Assembly: GCF_011764425.1 (NCBI RefSeq)
Contig: NZ_BLPF01000001.1
Span: 4,889,001-4,953,000 of the forward strand
Origin: Phytohabitans houttuyneae
GTDB lineage: Bacteria; Actinomycetota; Actinomycetes; Mycobacteriales; Micromonosporaceae
DNA: 64,000 nt
Direction of reading: 5' to 3'
Each line of letters starts with the position of its first letter. Position 1 is the first letter of the stretch. The notes below the pieces were generated by a model. It was not told the DNA's origin. It saw only the letters and a program-made list of their open reading frames with translations, and made no database searches. The position numbers and the translations under genes are program-made. Positions 9,900 to 19,354 of this stretch are shown here, piece by piece.

Positions 9900-10820
9900 G
9901 TGAACATCGTCACCCGGGTGGAAGCGGGCATCAACGGGCGGCTCAACGCGGCCCGCCGCCGTTCCCGGGCATTCGACCACCTCTATCGCGCCCTCGACCG
10001 CTACGGCGCGGTGCTGGCCGGCCGGCTCGCGGCGGCGATCGCCTACTACGGCTTCTTCGCGGTCTTCGCGCTCGGCCTCGTCGCGTACTGGGCGTTCGGC
10101 TTCGTGCTCAACCGCAACGAGGCCCTGCGCCACGCGGTCGACGACTTCCTCAACCAGAACCTGCCGTTCCTGCAGCTCCAGCAGATCCAGGAGAGCAGCG
10201 GCACGGTCGGCATCGTCGGTCTGCTGACGCTGGCCGTCACCGGCATCGGCTGGGTGGAGGCGATCCGATCGTCCCAGCGCGCGCTGTACGACGTGCCCCA
10301 GCAGCCTGGCAACCTCGTGGTGCGGCGGATCATCGACATGGCGGTGCTTCTGTTCGTCTTCTTCCTGCTGGCGCTCTCGGTGGCCGCGGCGGACACGGCT
10401 GAGGCGCTGGTCGGATGGCTGATCGTCGGAGACGGCTCGTTTCTGCTCGTCGTCGTCCGGTGGGTGCTGACCGTGGCCTTCAACCTGGTCCTGGCGACCG
10501 CCCTGCTGGTGGTGGTGCCGCGGCTGCGCATGCCGATCCGCCGCTTCCTGCCATCCGTGCTGGTGGTCGCGGCCGGCATCACGCTGCTCAACACCCTCGG
10601 GCGGGAGTGGGTCATCCGGATCGACCGCAACCCGGCGTACACCGTGGTCACCGGCGCGGTGGGCCTGCTGGTGTACCTGTACCTGCTCAACCAGCTCCTT
10701 CTCTTCGGCGCCGCGCTGGCCGCCACCAGCACGCACGGCCAGGTGACCGACCTGGCGGCCGAGCAACCTCCCGACGATTTGTCCGAAAACGAGGATCCCC
10801 GGCAGCCAGACGCCTCATGA
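9900..10820 (+). CDS. YihY/BrkB-family inner membrane protein
   Basis: A 306-residue polytopic membrane protein of the YihY/virulence factor BrkB family. The first hydrophobic segment follows RLAAAIAYYGFFAVFALGLV (the family's conserved AYY(G/S)xF region), and further segments are at about residues 90-115, 140-165, 180-205, 215-235 and 250-275. The C-terminus is acidic and soluble. The family is often annotated as ribonuclease BN, but that assignment is an old error; the molecular role is unknown. Start is GTG 9900. Confidence 0.85.
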   Translation: MNIVTRVEAGINGRLNAARRRSRAFDHLYRALDRYGAVLAGRLAAAIAYYGFFAVFALGLVAYWAFGFVLNRNEALRHAVDDFLNQNLPFLQLQQIQESSGTVGIVGLLTLAVTGIGWVEAIRSSQRALYDVPQQPGNLVVRRIIDMAVLLFVFFLLALSVAAADTAEALVGWLIVGDGSFLLVVVRWVLTVAFNLVLATALLVVVPRLRMPIRRFLPSVLVVAAGITLLNTLGREWVIRIDRNPAYTVVTGAVGLLVYLYLLNQLLLFGAALAATSTHGQVTDLAAEQPPDDLSENEDPRQPDAS

Positions 10821-11260
10821 TGACTGGAATGGGGGCACTGGTGACGCTTGAGCTGCCGGAGGACTCGCCGGCACGCGATCTGCCGTGGATCGTGACGTTC
10901 GGCCCGCTCGGCGAGGACGAGGAGTGGGAGCCCGTGGTCTGCGGACCGTACGAGCGCCCACACGCGCTCGCGCTGGCCGAGTCGGTCGTCGCGGACGAGG
11001 ACCTGATGGCCGTCGTGGAGCCGCTGCTGCCCCACGTGACCGTCGAGGAGATCCAGGGCGAGATCGCGGCGGCCCGGATAGCGGCCGAAGACGACCGCGC
11101 CGAGGCCGACGACGCGGCTGACTTCGAGGACTACGGCGAGTTCGGCCTGGACGGGACCGCCTCGACCGAGTCCGAGCAGATGGTCGAGGCATCGCCGCCG
11201 CCGGAGCCGGAAGAGATTCGGGCCGGAATGTCACGCATAGCCGCCCGACTAGCGGGGTAG
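10817..11260 (+). CDS. Small acidic conserved hypothetical protein
   Basis: Up to 147 residues and rich in Asp and Glu. The N-terminal half (LPWIVTFGPLGEDEEWEPVV, then CGPYERPHALALAESVVAD) looks like a compact alpha/beta domain; the C-terminal half is low-complexity acidic. No family function is known to me. The ATG at 10817 overlaps the YihY stop as ATGA; ATG 10829 and GTG 10841 are alternatives, the last preceded by a G-rich ribosome-binding-like run. It ends at a hairpin shared with the convergent LacI gene. Confidence 0.65.
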   Translation: MMTGMGALVTLELPEDSPARDLPWIVTFGPLGEDEEWEPVVCGPYERPHALALAESVVADEDLMAVVEPLLPHVTVEEIQGEIAAARIAAEDDRAEADDAADFEDYGEFGLDGTASTESEQMVEASPPPEPEEIRAGMSRIAARLAG

Positions 11261-11369
11261 GACCAAGAGGAGCCCGGTCGTTCGTTGCGCTTCGCGCCGA
11301 CGGGCGGCTGGTAGTGGGTGGCTCCCGGGTCGCCACGGGCCGCAGGGAGTCACTTTCCTCCCCGCAAGT

Positions 11370-11399
11370 GGGCCGACCTGCCGAAAGGCGGGCCGGCCC
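11370..11399. terminator. GAAA-capped hairpin between convergent genes
   Basis: gggccg and cctgcc pair with ggcggg and cggccc around a gaaa tetraloop (12 pairs including one G-U, with one internal mismatch). It lies between the ends of the acidic-protein gene (11260, plus) and the LacI gene (11414, minus), where a bidirectional terminator is expected. No T-run follows, as is common in high-GC actinomycetes. Confidence 0.55.
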
Positions 11400-11413
11400 G
11401 CTGCCTGCGCGGG

Positions 11414-12442
11414 TCAGGCCGCCACCGGCACGGGCGCGGCGCCGGTCGAGGAGCGGACCACGAGCTCGGGACGGAAGACGTACTCGGAGCGGTGGGTGCC
11501 GTGACCGTTGATCTCGTCGATCAGTGCCCGCACCGCCGCGACGGCCATCGCGGTCACCGGCTGCCGCACGGTCGTCAGCGGCGGGTCGGTGAACGCGATC
11601 AGCGGTGAGTCGTCGTACCCCACCACGGACACGTCGTCCGGGATGGACAGTCCACGCTGGCGGGCAGCCCGGATCGCGCCGAGCGCCATCAGGTCGGAGC
11701 CGCACACGATACCGGTCACGCCGCGGTCGAAGAGGCGGGCGGCGGCCGCCTGCCCGCCCTCCACGCCGAAGAGGGACAGCGAGATCAGCTCGTCGAGCTG
11801 CGCGTCGTCGAGCCCGACCAGCCGCTTCATCGTCGCCCGGTACCCGGCGATCTTGCGCTGCACGGGCATGAAGCGGCTGGGGCCGGAGATCAGCCCGATC
11901 CGCCGGTGACCCAGCGCGTACAGGTGGGCCACGCCCAACTCGCCCGCCTCGCGGTCGTCGCACGACACGAACGGCGCGTCGATCCCCGCGACGTACCCGT
12001 TGACCAGCACGATCGGCAGCGGCCGGGCGAGCAGCTTGTGGTAGCGCTCGTGGTCGGCCGTGGTGTCAGCGTGCAGGCCCGACACGAACACGATCCCGGA
12101 GACCTGGCGGTCCAGGAGCATCTCCACGTACTCGTCCTCGGTCACCCCGCCCGGCGTCTGTGTGCACAGCACCGGCGTGTACCCGCTCTGGGCCAGGTTG
12201 GACTCGATGATCTGGGCGAACGCGGGGAAGATCGGGTTGTCCAGCTCGGGCACGACGAGGCCCACCAAGCCGGCGCTGCGCTTGCGCAACCGGGCCGGAC
12301 GCTCGTACCCGAGGACGTCCAGCGCGGTCAGCACCGCCTGACGGGTTTCGCTCGACACGCCGGGCCGGTCGTTGAGCACGCGGGACACGGTGGCCTCGCT
12401 GACCCCAGCCTGCTGGGCGATGTCGAACAGTCGTGCGGCCAT
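11414..12442 (-). CDS. LacI-family transcriptional regulator
   Basis: A 342-residue regulator with an N-terminal LacI helix-turn-helix (FDIAQQAGVSEATVSRVLND, residues 5-24), the hinge helix, and a periplasmic-binding-protein-like ligand domain (GLVGLVVPELDNPIFPAFAQ, HRRIGLISGP, VSVVGYDDSPLIAFTDPPLT). The family senses sugars or nucleosides; the effector cannot be read from the sequence. Start at ATG 12442 gives MAARLFDIA; ATG 12448 and GTG 12451 are alternatives. No adjacent sugar operon is present, so it may act on distant genes. Confidence 0.9.
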   Translation of the reverse strand: MAARLFDIAQQAGVSEATVSRVLNDRPGVSSETRQAVLTALDVLGYERPARLRKRSAGLVGLVVPELDNPIFPAFAQIIESNLAQSGYTPVLCTQTPGGVTEDEYVEMLLDRQVSGIVFVSGLHADTTADHERYHKLLARPLPIVLVNGYVAGIDAPFVSCDDREAGELGVAHLYALGHRRIGLISGPSRFMPVQRKIAGYRATMKRLVGLDDAQLDELISLSLFGVEGGQAAAARLFDRGVTGIVCGSDLMALGAIRAARQRGLSIPDDVSVVGYDDSPLIAFTDPPLTTVRQPVTAMAVAAVRALIDEINGHGTHRSEYVFRPELVVRSSTGAAPVPVAA

Positions 12443-12544
12443 GACCATCACGCTAGCGCACCAGCAAGTTCTTACGCCGTTCGCGGCAAAGCCTGGACAG
12501 CGGGTGCAAGAGCTTTCTGCGCGCCCGTCGCCCGCACGGCATCC

Positions 12545-13135
12545 TCACGCGCCGAGCAGCACCCGGATCGCTTCCGCGTACGCCTTCTTGTCCGGGCCGT
12601 TGCCGAGGATGCGCTGGAGCGCGAAGCCGGGCACCATGCCGAAGAGCGCGGCGCCGATCGCCTCCGGGTCGGCGTCGGCCGGCAGCTCGCCGGCGTCCTG
12701 CGCGCGGCGGGCCAGCGCGGCGAAGAGCTTGCGAAACCGGGTGTACTTGTCCTCGACGAAGGCGGCCAGCACCGGATCACGCAGCGACTCGGCCCACACC
12801 TGGATCCCGATCCGCAGCGCGCCGCGCTCGCCCGTCTGCGACTCGGCGAAGTCGAACGCCCGGTCCATCGCCTCGGCCAGCGGCAGCGGCGGCTCGTGCG
12901 TGGTCAGCCCGGCGAAAATTTCCTCGGCGCCCTCCAGCGCACCCTCGGCAATCGCGGTGATCAGGTCGTTCTTGCTCTTGAAGTACCGGTAGACGGCACC
13001 GACCGAGAGGCCGGCCTCGACGATCACGTCCTGCATCGAGGTGTTGTGGAAGCCGTTGCGGCTGAAGCAGGTCAGCGCGGCGTCGAGGATCTGCCGCCGC
13101 CGCGCGGCCAGGTGTTCGTCCGAGACTCGGGGCAT
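12545..13135 (-). CDS. TetR-family transcriptional regulator
   Basis: A 196-residue TetR-type repressor. The helix-turn-helix is RRRQILDAALTCFSRNGFHN with TSMQDVIVEAGLSVGAVYRY, followed by FKSKNDLI; the C-terminal ligand domain is divergent. Start ATG 13135 (MPRVSDEHL) is the usual family start; a longer frame to 13201 would run through its own operator. The palindromic operator at 13152-13165 lies between it and the divergent small membrane protein, so it most likely controls both. Confidence 0.88.
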   Translation of the reverse strand: MPRVSDEHLAARRRQILDAALTCFSRNGFHNTSMQDVIVEAGLSVGAVYRYFKSKNDLITAIAEGALEGAEEIFAGLTTHEPPLPLAEAMDRAFDFAESQTGERGALRIGIQVWAESLRDPVLAAFVEDKYTRFRKLFAALARRAQDAGELPADADPEAIGAALFGMVPGFALQRILGNGPDKKAYAEAIRVLLGA

Positions 13136-13151
13136 GCCGGCAAGTATAAAA

Positions 13152-13165
13152 CGAACGCTCGTTCG
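13152..13165. promoter_or_regulatory. Probable TetR operator
   Basis: cgaacg-ct-cgttcg is a perfect 6+2+6 palindrome, typical of TetR-family operators (CGAACGNNCGTTCG). It is 17 bases upstream of the tetR start and 55 bases upstream of the divergent membrane protein. A tataaa box at 13145-13150 is adjacent. Confidence 0.8.
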
Positions 13166-13219
13166 AAGCTGCTGCTCCGCTCCACCGAACGGTGCCGACA
13201 ACCGGTATTGTCACCCGCC

Positions 13220-13564
13220 GTGGAGGCTCTGCGACTGATACTGCTGTATGCCCATCTGATCGGCTTCGCGCTGCTGCTCGGCGGCGTGGTGGTCCAGTAC
13301 GTCTCGGGCCCGCTCCGGATCAACCCGCCGATGCTGTGGGGAGCGATCACCCAGGTCGTCACCGGCATCGCGCTCGCCTCGCCGCTGCGTGACGAGGGCG
13401 ACGAGCCGGCCCCGGCCAAGCTCGGGGTCAAGCTGGTCGTCGCGCTGATGATCTTTGTGATGGTGTTCTTCTCCCGCAAGCGGGACGTGGTCAACAAGGG
13501 CCACTTCCTGGCGATCGGCGGGCTCACGCTGGCCAACGCGGCGGTCGCCGTCTTCTGGCGCTGA
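13220..13564 (+). CDS. Small four-helix membrane protein divergent from TetR gene
   Basis: A 114-residue integral membrane protein starting GTG 13220. Four hydrophobic segments are visible (LRLILLYAHLIGFALLLGGV; MLWGAITQVVTGIALA; LGVKLVVALMIFVMVFF; FLAIGGLTLANAAVAVFW). No catalytic residues are recognised and no function is assigned. It is divergent from tetR across the operator and is its likely target. Confidence 0.75.
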   Translation: MEALRLILLYAHLIGFALLLGGVVVQYVSGPLRINPPMLWGAITQVVTGIALASPLRDEGDEPAPAKLGVKLVVALMIFVMVFFSRKRDVVNKGHFLAIGGLTLANAAVAVFWR

Positions 13565-13752
13565 CGCCTTGGAGAAAGCTACAACACGGCTGGAACGCCG
13601 GAGGGTTTCCTTTGGACGCTCCGGGCATTACCGGGTGCCAGGGGGACTGTTCTACTACCCGGAACGCGGCTCACATTCGTAAGTGATCTCTGAACCTGCC
13701 GGTCACAGGCGGGTAACAGGGGTTCAACAACCGTGTACGAATCTCAGCCGTC

Positions 13753-13806
13753 GAGCGTACGGAAGCGTACGCTCCCGACCGTGGAAGCACCGCAATCTTT
13801 GCGGTG
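13753..13806 (+). promoter_or_regulatory. Two hairpins in the 5' region of the BMP gene
   Basis: gagcgtacg (13753-13761) pairs perfectly with cgtacgctc (13766-13774) around a 4-base loop, and caccgcaa (13788-13795) pairs with ttgcggtg (13799-13806) around a 3-base loop. The second hairpin ends about 6 bases before the ribosome-binding site ggggaaggag. They could be a leader-RNA control element or a dyad operator for the nucleoside transport operon; I match them to no known riboswitch. Confidence 0.45.
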
Positions 13807-13828
13807 TGCTTTGGGGAAGGAGACCGTC

Positions 13829-14911
13829 TTGCGCTCTGCGCGTGGGATGCGGGTCGTCTCGTTGTTCGCGGTGGGCGGGCTCGCGCTGAGCGCCGCCGCT
13901 TGTGGAGACGCGCCTGAGGAAAGCGGTGACTCGGGCACCGCTGAGAAGTACACCGCCTGCATGGTTACCGACGTCGGTGGCATCGACGACCGCTCGTTCA
14001 ACACGTCCGCCTGGAAGGGTGTCCAGGCTGCCGCCAGCGAAAATAGCAACATCGATCCGAAGTACGTCGCGTCCAGCGCCGAGGCGGACTACGAGCCCAA
14101 CCTGACCGGCTTCGTGACGCAGAAATGCAACTTCATCCTGGCGGTCGGCGGCCTGATGACCGACGCCACGAAGAAGGTCGCGCAGGCCAACACGAGCCAG
14201 CAGTTCGGCATCGTCGACTCCAACCCGGGTGTGTCCAACATCTACCCGATGCAGTTCGACACCGCGCAGGCCGCGTTCCTGGCGGGCTACCTCGCGGCGG
14301 GCTTCTCCAAGTCGGGGAAGGTCGGGACCTACGGCGGCCTGCCCATCCCGCCGGTGACCATCTTCATGGACGGCTTCGCCGACGGTGTGGCGCACTACAA
14401 CCAGGCCAAGGGGAAGAACGTCCAGGTGCTCGGCTGGAACAAGAGCACCCAGAAGGGCAACTTCACGAACGACTTCGTCAAGCAGGACGAGGGCAAGAAG
14501 GTGAGCGACACGCTGGTGGCCCAGGGTGCCGACATCGTCTTCCCGGTCGCCGGTGGCGCGGGTCTCGGCACGGCGGCGGCGGCGCAGGCCTCCAACGGCA
14601 AGTTCAGCGTGATCTGGGTCGACGTCGACGGGTGCGAGAGCGCCCAGCAGTACTGCTCGACGTTCCTGACCACGGTCGTCAAGAACATCCCGGACGCCGT
14701 GAAGGATGCCGTCTCCAAGGGCGCCAAGGGTGAGGCCCTGCCCAGCTCGCCGGGCTTCCTTGGCACGCTGGCCAACAACGGCGTGTCGCTGGCGCCGTAC
14801 CACGAGTTCGACAGCAAGATCCCGGCCGAGCTGAAGGCCGAGGTCGACAAGCTCAAGGCCGACATCATCGCCGGCACGATCAAGGTCACTTCGGCGGCCC
14901 AGCCCAAGTAA
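13829..14911 (+). CDS. BMP-family nucleoside-binding lipoprotein
   Basis: Extracellular substrate-binding lipoprotein of a nucleoside ABC importer (BMP/PnrA-like family). The start is TTG 13829, placed by the strong ribosome-binding site ggggaaggag just upstream. The signal peptide (MRSARGMRVVSLFAVGGLAL) ends at the lipobox SAAAC, giving a lipid-anchored cysteine. Typical motifs are VTDVGGIDDRSFNTSAWKGV, GFVTQKCNFILAVGG, FLAGYLAAGFSKSGKVGTYG and the Gly-rich hinge PVAGGAGLGT. Mature length is near 335 residues. It leads the cluster ATPase, two permeases, cdd, deoA, so nucleosides are the likely cargo. A terminator-like hairpin follows, which may keep the binding protein in molar excess. Confidence 0.9.
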   Translation: MRSARGMRVVSLFAVGGLALSAAACGDAPEESGDSGTAEKYTACMVTDVGGIDDRSFNTSAWKGVQAAASENSNIDPKYVASSAEADYEPNLTGFVTQKCNFILAVGGLMTDATKKVAQANTSQQFGIVDSNPGVSNIYPMQFDTAQAAFLAGYLAAGFSKSGKVGTYGGLPIPPVTIFMDGFADGVAHYNQAKGKNVQVLGWNKSTQKGNFTNDFVKQDEGKKVSDTLVAQGADIVFPVAGGAGLGTAAAAQASNGKFSVIWVDVDGCESAQQYCSTFLTTVVKNIPDAVKDAVSKGAKGEALPSSPGFLGTLANNGVSLAPYHEFDSKIPAELKAEVDKLKADIIAGTIKVTSAAQPK

Positions 14912-14933
14912 CGCACCGTTCCCTATCTGATCA

Positions 14934-14960
14934 GGGCGTCCCCCTCTACGGGGGACGCCC
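14934..14960 (+). terminator. Hairpin after the BMP lipoprotein gene
   Basis: gggcgtccccc (14934-14944) pairs perfectly with gggggacgccc (14950-14960) around the loop tctac, an 11-bp GC-rich stem 22 bases after the stop codon. There is no clear T-tract. It may attenuate read-through into the transporter genes. Confidence 0.65.
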
Positions 14961-15154
14961 GAGGGTCTGTCCGGCGAGTCTTTTGCGGGCCGCGGCGGGC
15001 CCGGACGACGACCGGCGGCACCGGGCGGAAGGCGACATACGACACCGGTATGCGCCCTCCCGCCCGGCACCGCCGGACCGCCGTCTGGACCCCGCCTCGC
15101 ACCCGCGAGATCCCACCGGACAGACCCTGTCACCACCCGGACCCGGAGGTTCCG

Positions 15155-16795
15155 CTGAAACTCGAGCTGCGCGGCATCACCAAGCGGTTCGGTGACCTTG
15201 TCGCCAACGACCACATCGACCTGACGGTGGAGCCAGGGGAGATCCACGCCCTGCTCGGCGAAAACGGCGCCGGCAAGTCGACACTCATGAACGTCCTCTA
15301 CGGACTGCTCCAGCCCGACGAGGGCGAGATCCTGGTCGACGACAAGCCGGTGCAGATCCGCAGTCCCCGCGACGCGATCAACGCCGGCATCGGCATGGTC
15401 CACCAGCACTTCATGCTGGTCCCGGTCTTCACCGTCGCGGAAAACGTGATGCTCGGCGCCGAAAAGGTGCGCGGCGGGATCGCCGGCTTCCTCGACCGCC
15501 GCCGCGCGCGCCGCGAGGTGGAGGAGGTCTCCGACAGGTACGGGCTGCGGGTCGACCCCGACGCCGTCGTCGAGGACCTGCCGGTCGGCATCCAGCAGCG
15601 GGTCGAGATCGTCAAGGCGCTCACCCGCGAGGTCGACCTGCTCATCCTCGACGAGCCGACCGCCGTGCTCACGCCGCAGGAGACCGACGAGCTGCTCACC
15701 GTCATGCGGTCGCTCAAGGAGTCCGGCAAGTCGATCGTCTTCATCACGCACAAGCTCGGCGAGGTGAAGGCCATCGCCGACCGGATCACCGTGATCCGCC
15801 GCGGGCGTACCGTCGGCACCGCCTCACCCGACGCGAGCCGCGACGAGCTCGCGGCGCTGATGGTCGGCCGCAGCGTGAGCCTCACCGTCACCAAGCTGCC
15901 CAAGGAGCCCGGCGGCCCGGTGCTGCAGGTCGAGGGCCTCGTGGTCAACGACGAGCGCGGCCACCAGGCGGTCGCCGGCGTCGACCTCGAGGTGCGGGCC
16001 GGCGAGGTGCTCGGCATCGCCGGTGTGCAGGGCAACGGGCAGACCGAGATGGTCGAGGCGATCATGGGCCTGCGCCCGATCCTGGCCGGCGCCGTCACGC
16101 TCGACGGCCAGCGGATCGAGGGCTGGCCCACCAAGAAGGTGCTGCGCGCCGGCGTCGGCTACGTGCCCGAGGACCGCAGCGTCGACGGGCTCGTCAAGGA
16201 GTTCTCCGTCGCGGAAAACCTCGTGCTGGACATGTACGACCGCCCGCCGTTCGGCTCCAACGGCGTGCTCCGCCCGGACGCGATCGCCGAGTCGGCCAAG
16301 GAGCGGATCAGCCAGTTCGACGTGCGCACGTCGTCACACGAGTCGGCGGTCGGCACGCTCTCCGGCGGCAACCAGCAGAAAGTGATCGTGGCGCGGGAGA
16401 TGTCCCGCCCGCTCAAGCTCTTCATCGCCGCCCAGCCCACGCGGGGTGTGGACGTCGGGTCGATCGAGTTCATCCACAGCCGGATCGTGCACGAGCGCGA
16501 CATCGACACGGCGGTGCTGCTCGTGTCGAGCGAGCTCGACGAGGTGATCGGGCTCGCCGACCGGATCGCTGTCATGTACCGGGGGCGGATCCTCGCGATC
16601 GTCCCGCCCGACACGCCACGCGAGGAGATCGGCCTGCTGATGGCCGGCATCGTCCAGGAGGACGGCGCGGGCGCTCGGGACGGCGGCGCGGCTGCGTCAG
16701 CGGCCGGCGCCGCCCGGGAGGACGGGGCGGGCGCTCGGGACGGCGGCGCGGGTGAGTCAGCGGCCGGTACCGCCCAGGAGGACGGGCATGAGTGA
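15155..16795 (+). CDS. Nucleoside ABC transporter ATP-binding protein
   Basis: Duplicated ATPase (about 546 residues) of the BMP-type importer, in the same class as sugar ATPases with two nucleotide-binding domains. Domain 1 has Walker [10 protein letters not shown] and Walker [12 protein letters not shown] but a degenerate signature (VGIQQRVEI). Domain 2 has a degenerate Walker A (GVQGNGQTE), a good LSGGNQQK signature and an altered Walker B ([10 protein letters not shown]). This asymmetry is normal for the family. The best ribosome-binding site (cggagg) points to CTG 15155; the only standard in-frame start upstream is ATG 15050. The C-terminus carries a 20-residue tandem repeat (16658-16777). 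Confidence 0.88.
   Translation: MKLELRGITKRFGDLVANDHIDLTVEPGEIHALLGENGAGKSTLMNVLYGLLQPDEGEILVDDKPVQIRSPRDAINAGIGMVHQHFMLVPVFTVAENVMLGAEKVRGGIAGFLDRRRARREVEEVSDRYGLRVDPDAVVEDLPVGIQQRVEIVKALTREVDLLILDEPTAVLTPQETDELLTVMRSLKESGKSIVFITHKLGEVKAIADRITVIRRGRTVGTASPDASRDELAALMVGRSVSLTVTKLPKEPGGPVLQVEGLVVNDERGHQAVAGVDLEVRAGEVLGIAGVQGNGQTEMVEAIMGLRPILAGAVTLDGQRIEGWPTKKVLRAGVGYVPEDRSVDGLVKEFSVAENLVLDMYDRPPFGSNGVLRPDAIAESAKERISQFDVRTSSHESAVGTLSGGNQQKVIVAREMSRPLKLFIAAQPTRGVDVGSIEFIHSRIVHERDIDTAVLLVSSELDEVIGLADRIAVMYRGRILAIVPPDTPREEIGLLMAGIVQEDGAGARDGGAAASAAGAAREDGAGARDGGAGESAAGTAQEDGHE
16658..16777 (+). repeat. Two 60-bp in-frame tandem repeats at the ATPase C-terminus
   Basis: Copies at 16658-16717 and 16718-16777 encode [20 protein letters not shown] and a close variant, with a partial third copy from 16778. 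The partial copy contributes the aggagg ribosome-binding site and leads directly into the ATG of the first permease at 16788. The 60-base period preserves the reading frame, so copy number could vary without harm. Confidence 0.85.
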
Positions 16796-18068
16796 GGAAA
16801 CCGAGGCCAAGGCGCCGCCGCCGCAGCAGAAGGCGCCCGAGCCCCAGCGCGAGTCCTTCGGGCAGGCGTTCCTGCACGGGCTGTGGGCCGCCAACACGGT
16901 CACCGTCACGATCCTGGCGGTGGTGCTCGCGCTGGTCATCGGCGGGATCCTGATCATTGTCTCGGACCCCGACGTGCTGGAGCAGTACAGCTACTTCACC
17001 TCCCGGCCCGGCGACGCCCTGTCGGCCAGCTGGGAGGTGGTCAGCAACGCGTACGCCAGCCTGTTCAAGGGCTCGATCGTCGACCCGGCCGCGGTCAGCG
17101 ACTGGATCAGCGGCGACGGCGGCTGGGAGCGGGTGTTCGCACCGATCTCGGAGACGCTGACGTACACGACCCCGCTGGTCTTCACCGGCCTGTCGGTGGC
17201 GCTCGCCTTCCGCGGCGGCCTCTTCAACATCGGCGCGCAGGGCCAGGCGATCATCGGCGTGATCCTGGCCGCGCTGGCCGGGTTCCTGATCCCGCTGCCG
17301 CCGGTCCTGCACCTGATCGTGGCGCTGCTCGCGGGCGCGCTGGGCGGGGCACTGTGGGGCTTCATCCCGGGCATCCTCAAGGCGCGCACCGGTGCCCACG
17401 AGGTGATCAACACGATCATGCTCAACTACGTGGCGCTGTACTTCCTCACCTGGATCATCGTCCAGAAGGGTGTACAGAACCCGGACCGCACCGACGCGAT
17501 CAGCAAGCCCGTCGACTCCTCCGCCCAGCTGCCCCGCCTGCTCGGCGACAACCTGCGGGTGCACGCCGGCATCATCCTGGCCGTGCTGGTGACCTGGGGC
17601 GTGGCCTGGCTGCTGAACCGGTCGACGCTCGGCTTCGAGCTGCGGGCGGTGGGCAACAACCCGGACGCCTCTCGCACGGCCGGCATCAGCGTCACCGCCA
17701 CGTACGTCTCGGTCATGGTCATCGCCGGCGCGCTGGCCGGCCTCGGCGGGGCCAACATGGTGGTCGGCTCCACCGCCGACGCGCTGACGCCGCTGGTCGT
17801 GGCGCAGATCGGCTTCGACGGCATCCTCGTGGCGCTGCTCGGCCGGGTCAAACCCTGGGGCGTCGCGCTCGCCGCGCTGCTGTTCGGCGCGCTGCGGGCC
17901 GGCGGCAACACGATGCAGTCGGTATCGAGCATCTCGCTGGAGCTGGTCACCGTGCTCCAGGCGCTGATCGTCATCTTCATCGCGGCACCCGCGCTGGTAA
18001 AGGCGATCTTCCGGTTGCGGGCCGCCCGGGCCGCACGCCTGTCGACGAGCTTGGCGAAGGGCTGGTGA
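16788..18068 (+). CDS. Nucleoside ABC transporter permease 1
   Basis: First membrane subunit of the BMP-type importer, 426 residues. A charged N-terminus ([20 protein letters not shown]) precedes a first membrane segment ([20 protein letters not shown]), a periplasmic loop, then a cluster of about eight helices. The family-typical segments [20 protein letters not shown] with [20 protein letters not shown] and [19 protein letters not shown] are present. ATG 16788 follows aggagg and overlaps the ATPase stop by 8 bases. Confidence 0.9.
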   Translation: MSEETEAKAPPPQQKAPEPQRESFGQAFLHGLWAANTVTVTILAVVLALVIGGILIIVSDPDVLEQYSYFTSRPGDALSASWEVVSNAYASLFKGSIVDPAAVSDWISGDGGWERVFAPISETLTYTTPLVFTGLSVALAFRGGLFNIGAQGQAIIGVILAALAGFLIPLPPVLHLIVALLAGALGGALWGFIPGILKARTGAHEVINTIMLNYVALYFLTWIIVQKGVQNPDRTDAISKPVDSSAQLPRLLGDNLRVHAGIILAVLVTWGVAWLLNRSTLGFELRAVGNNPDASRTAGISVTATYVSVMVIAGALAGLGGANMVVGSTADALTPLVVAQIGFDGILVALLGRVKPWGVALAALLFGALRAGGNTMQSVSSISLELVTVLQALIVIFIAAPALVKAIFRLRAARAARLSTSLAKGW

Positions 18069-19345
18069 GGCGGGTGTCCACGATCACCGCGGACGAGGCG
18101 GTCGTCGCACCGGTCGAGACCGGCTTCTGGACCCGTTCCCGCAAGGTCGGCGTCGGGCTCGCCGCCGCCGGCATCCTGGCGGCGATCGTGTTCGGCGCGC
18201 TCGCCACCTCGCAGACCGCGCGCTTCACGCTGAGCGACGACGCGGAAGGCGCCGCGCTGGCCATCGACGGCACCGTCGGCGCGATCCTGTTCGGCCTGAT
18301 CGCGGCCGCCGCCGGCGCGGCGATGTTCACCGACAAGTACTTCACGTGGCTGCTGGGCGTCGGCATCGTCTGCTTCGTCCTGTCGTTCCTGTGCTGGCAG
18401 ATCTCCGACGCGCCGGCCGGGCAAAACTTCATGCCGCTGGTCAACATCGTGCGCGGCACGTTCCTGCTGGCGGTACCACTGATCTTCGGCGCCCTCGCCG
18501 GGGTGCTGTGCGAGCGTTCCGGCGTGGTCAACGTGGCGATCGAGGGCCAGCTGCTCATGGGCGCCTTCGCCGGCGCGCTGGTCGGCACGCTGGCGGCCAG
18601 CGCCTGGGTGGGCCTGATCGCGGCCGCGCTCGGCGGCGCGTTCGTCTCGCTGCTGTTGGCGATCTTCACGATCCGCTACCTGGTCGACCAGGTCGTCATG
18701 GGCATCGTGCTCAACCTGCTCGCGCTCGGCCTCACCGGCTTCCTCTACGAGCGGCTGATGCAGACCGACCAGGCCAAGTACAACCAGCCGCCGCACTTCG
18801 GCAGCTGGGAGATCCCGCTGCTCAAGGACATCCCGGTGCTGGGGCCGGCGCTGTTCCGGAGCAACCTGTTCCTGTACCTGGCGCTGATCCTCGTGCTCGT
18901 CATCCACATCGGGCTCTTCCGCACCCGCTGGGGACTGCGCACCCGCTCGGTCGGCGAGCACCCGACGGCGGCCGACACGCTGGGCGTGCGCGTGCTGGGG
19001 CTGCGCTACCGCAACGTGCTGCTGGCCGGCGTGGTCGCCGGTATCGGCGGCGCGTCGTACACGCTGCTGCTCTACTCGTTCACCAAGAACATGATCGGCG
19101 GCAAGGGCTTCATCGCGCTCGCCGCACTGATCTTCGGCCGGTGGAGCCCGACGGGCGCGCTGCTCGCCGCGCTCTTCTTCGGTTTCGCCGACCAGCTGGG
19201 CGTCTACCTGGGAGCGATCAACAGCATCATCCCGAGCCAGTTCCTCGCGATGCTGCCCTACCTGGCGACGATTCTCGCTGTGGCCGGCCTGGTCGGCCGG
19301 GTGCGGGCCCCCGCGGCTGATGGCAAGCCGTACATAAAGGGGTAA
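18065..19345 (+). CDS. Nucleoside ABC transporter permease 2
   Basis: Second membrane subunit, 426 residues with about ten membrane segments. Diagnostic stretches include AVPLIFGALAGVLCERSGVV with NVAIEGQLL, YLVDQVVMGIVLNLLALGLT, RSVGEHPTAADTLGVRV and FIALAALIFGRWSPTGALLA. GTG 18065 overlaps the stop of permease 1 as GTGA, so translation is probably coupled; GTG 18074 is an alternative. The next gene, cytidine deaminase, begins 9 bases downstream, tying import to nucleoside catabolism. Confidence 0.9.
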   Translation: MRRVSTITADEAVVAPVETGFWTRSRKVGVGLAAAGILAAIVFGALATSQTARFTLSDDAEGAALAIDGTVGAILFGLIAAAAGAAMFTDKYFTWLLGVGIVCFVLSFLCWQISDAPAGQNFMPLVNIVRGTFLLAVPLIFGALAGVLCERSGVVNVAIEGQLLMGAFAGALVGTLAASAWVGLIAAALGGAFVSLLLAIFTIRYLVDQVVMGIVLNLLALGLTGFLYERLMQTDQAKYNQPPHFGSWEIPLLKDIPVLGPALFRSNLFLYLALILVLVIHIGLFRTRWGLRTRSVGEHPTAADTLGVRVLGLRYRNVLLAGVVAGIGGASYTLLLYSFTKNMIGGKGFIALAALIFGRWSPTGALLAALFFGFADQLGVYLGAINSIIPSQFLAMLPYLATILAVAGLVGRVRAPAADGKPYIKG

Positions 19346-19354
19346 GAAAGACAC

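Noticed and set aside
13724-15751. Minus-strand frame of 675 codons opposite the BMP and ATPase genes
   Set aside because: Reverse-complement shadow of high-GC genes; it spans a terminator-like hairpin and has no family similarity.
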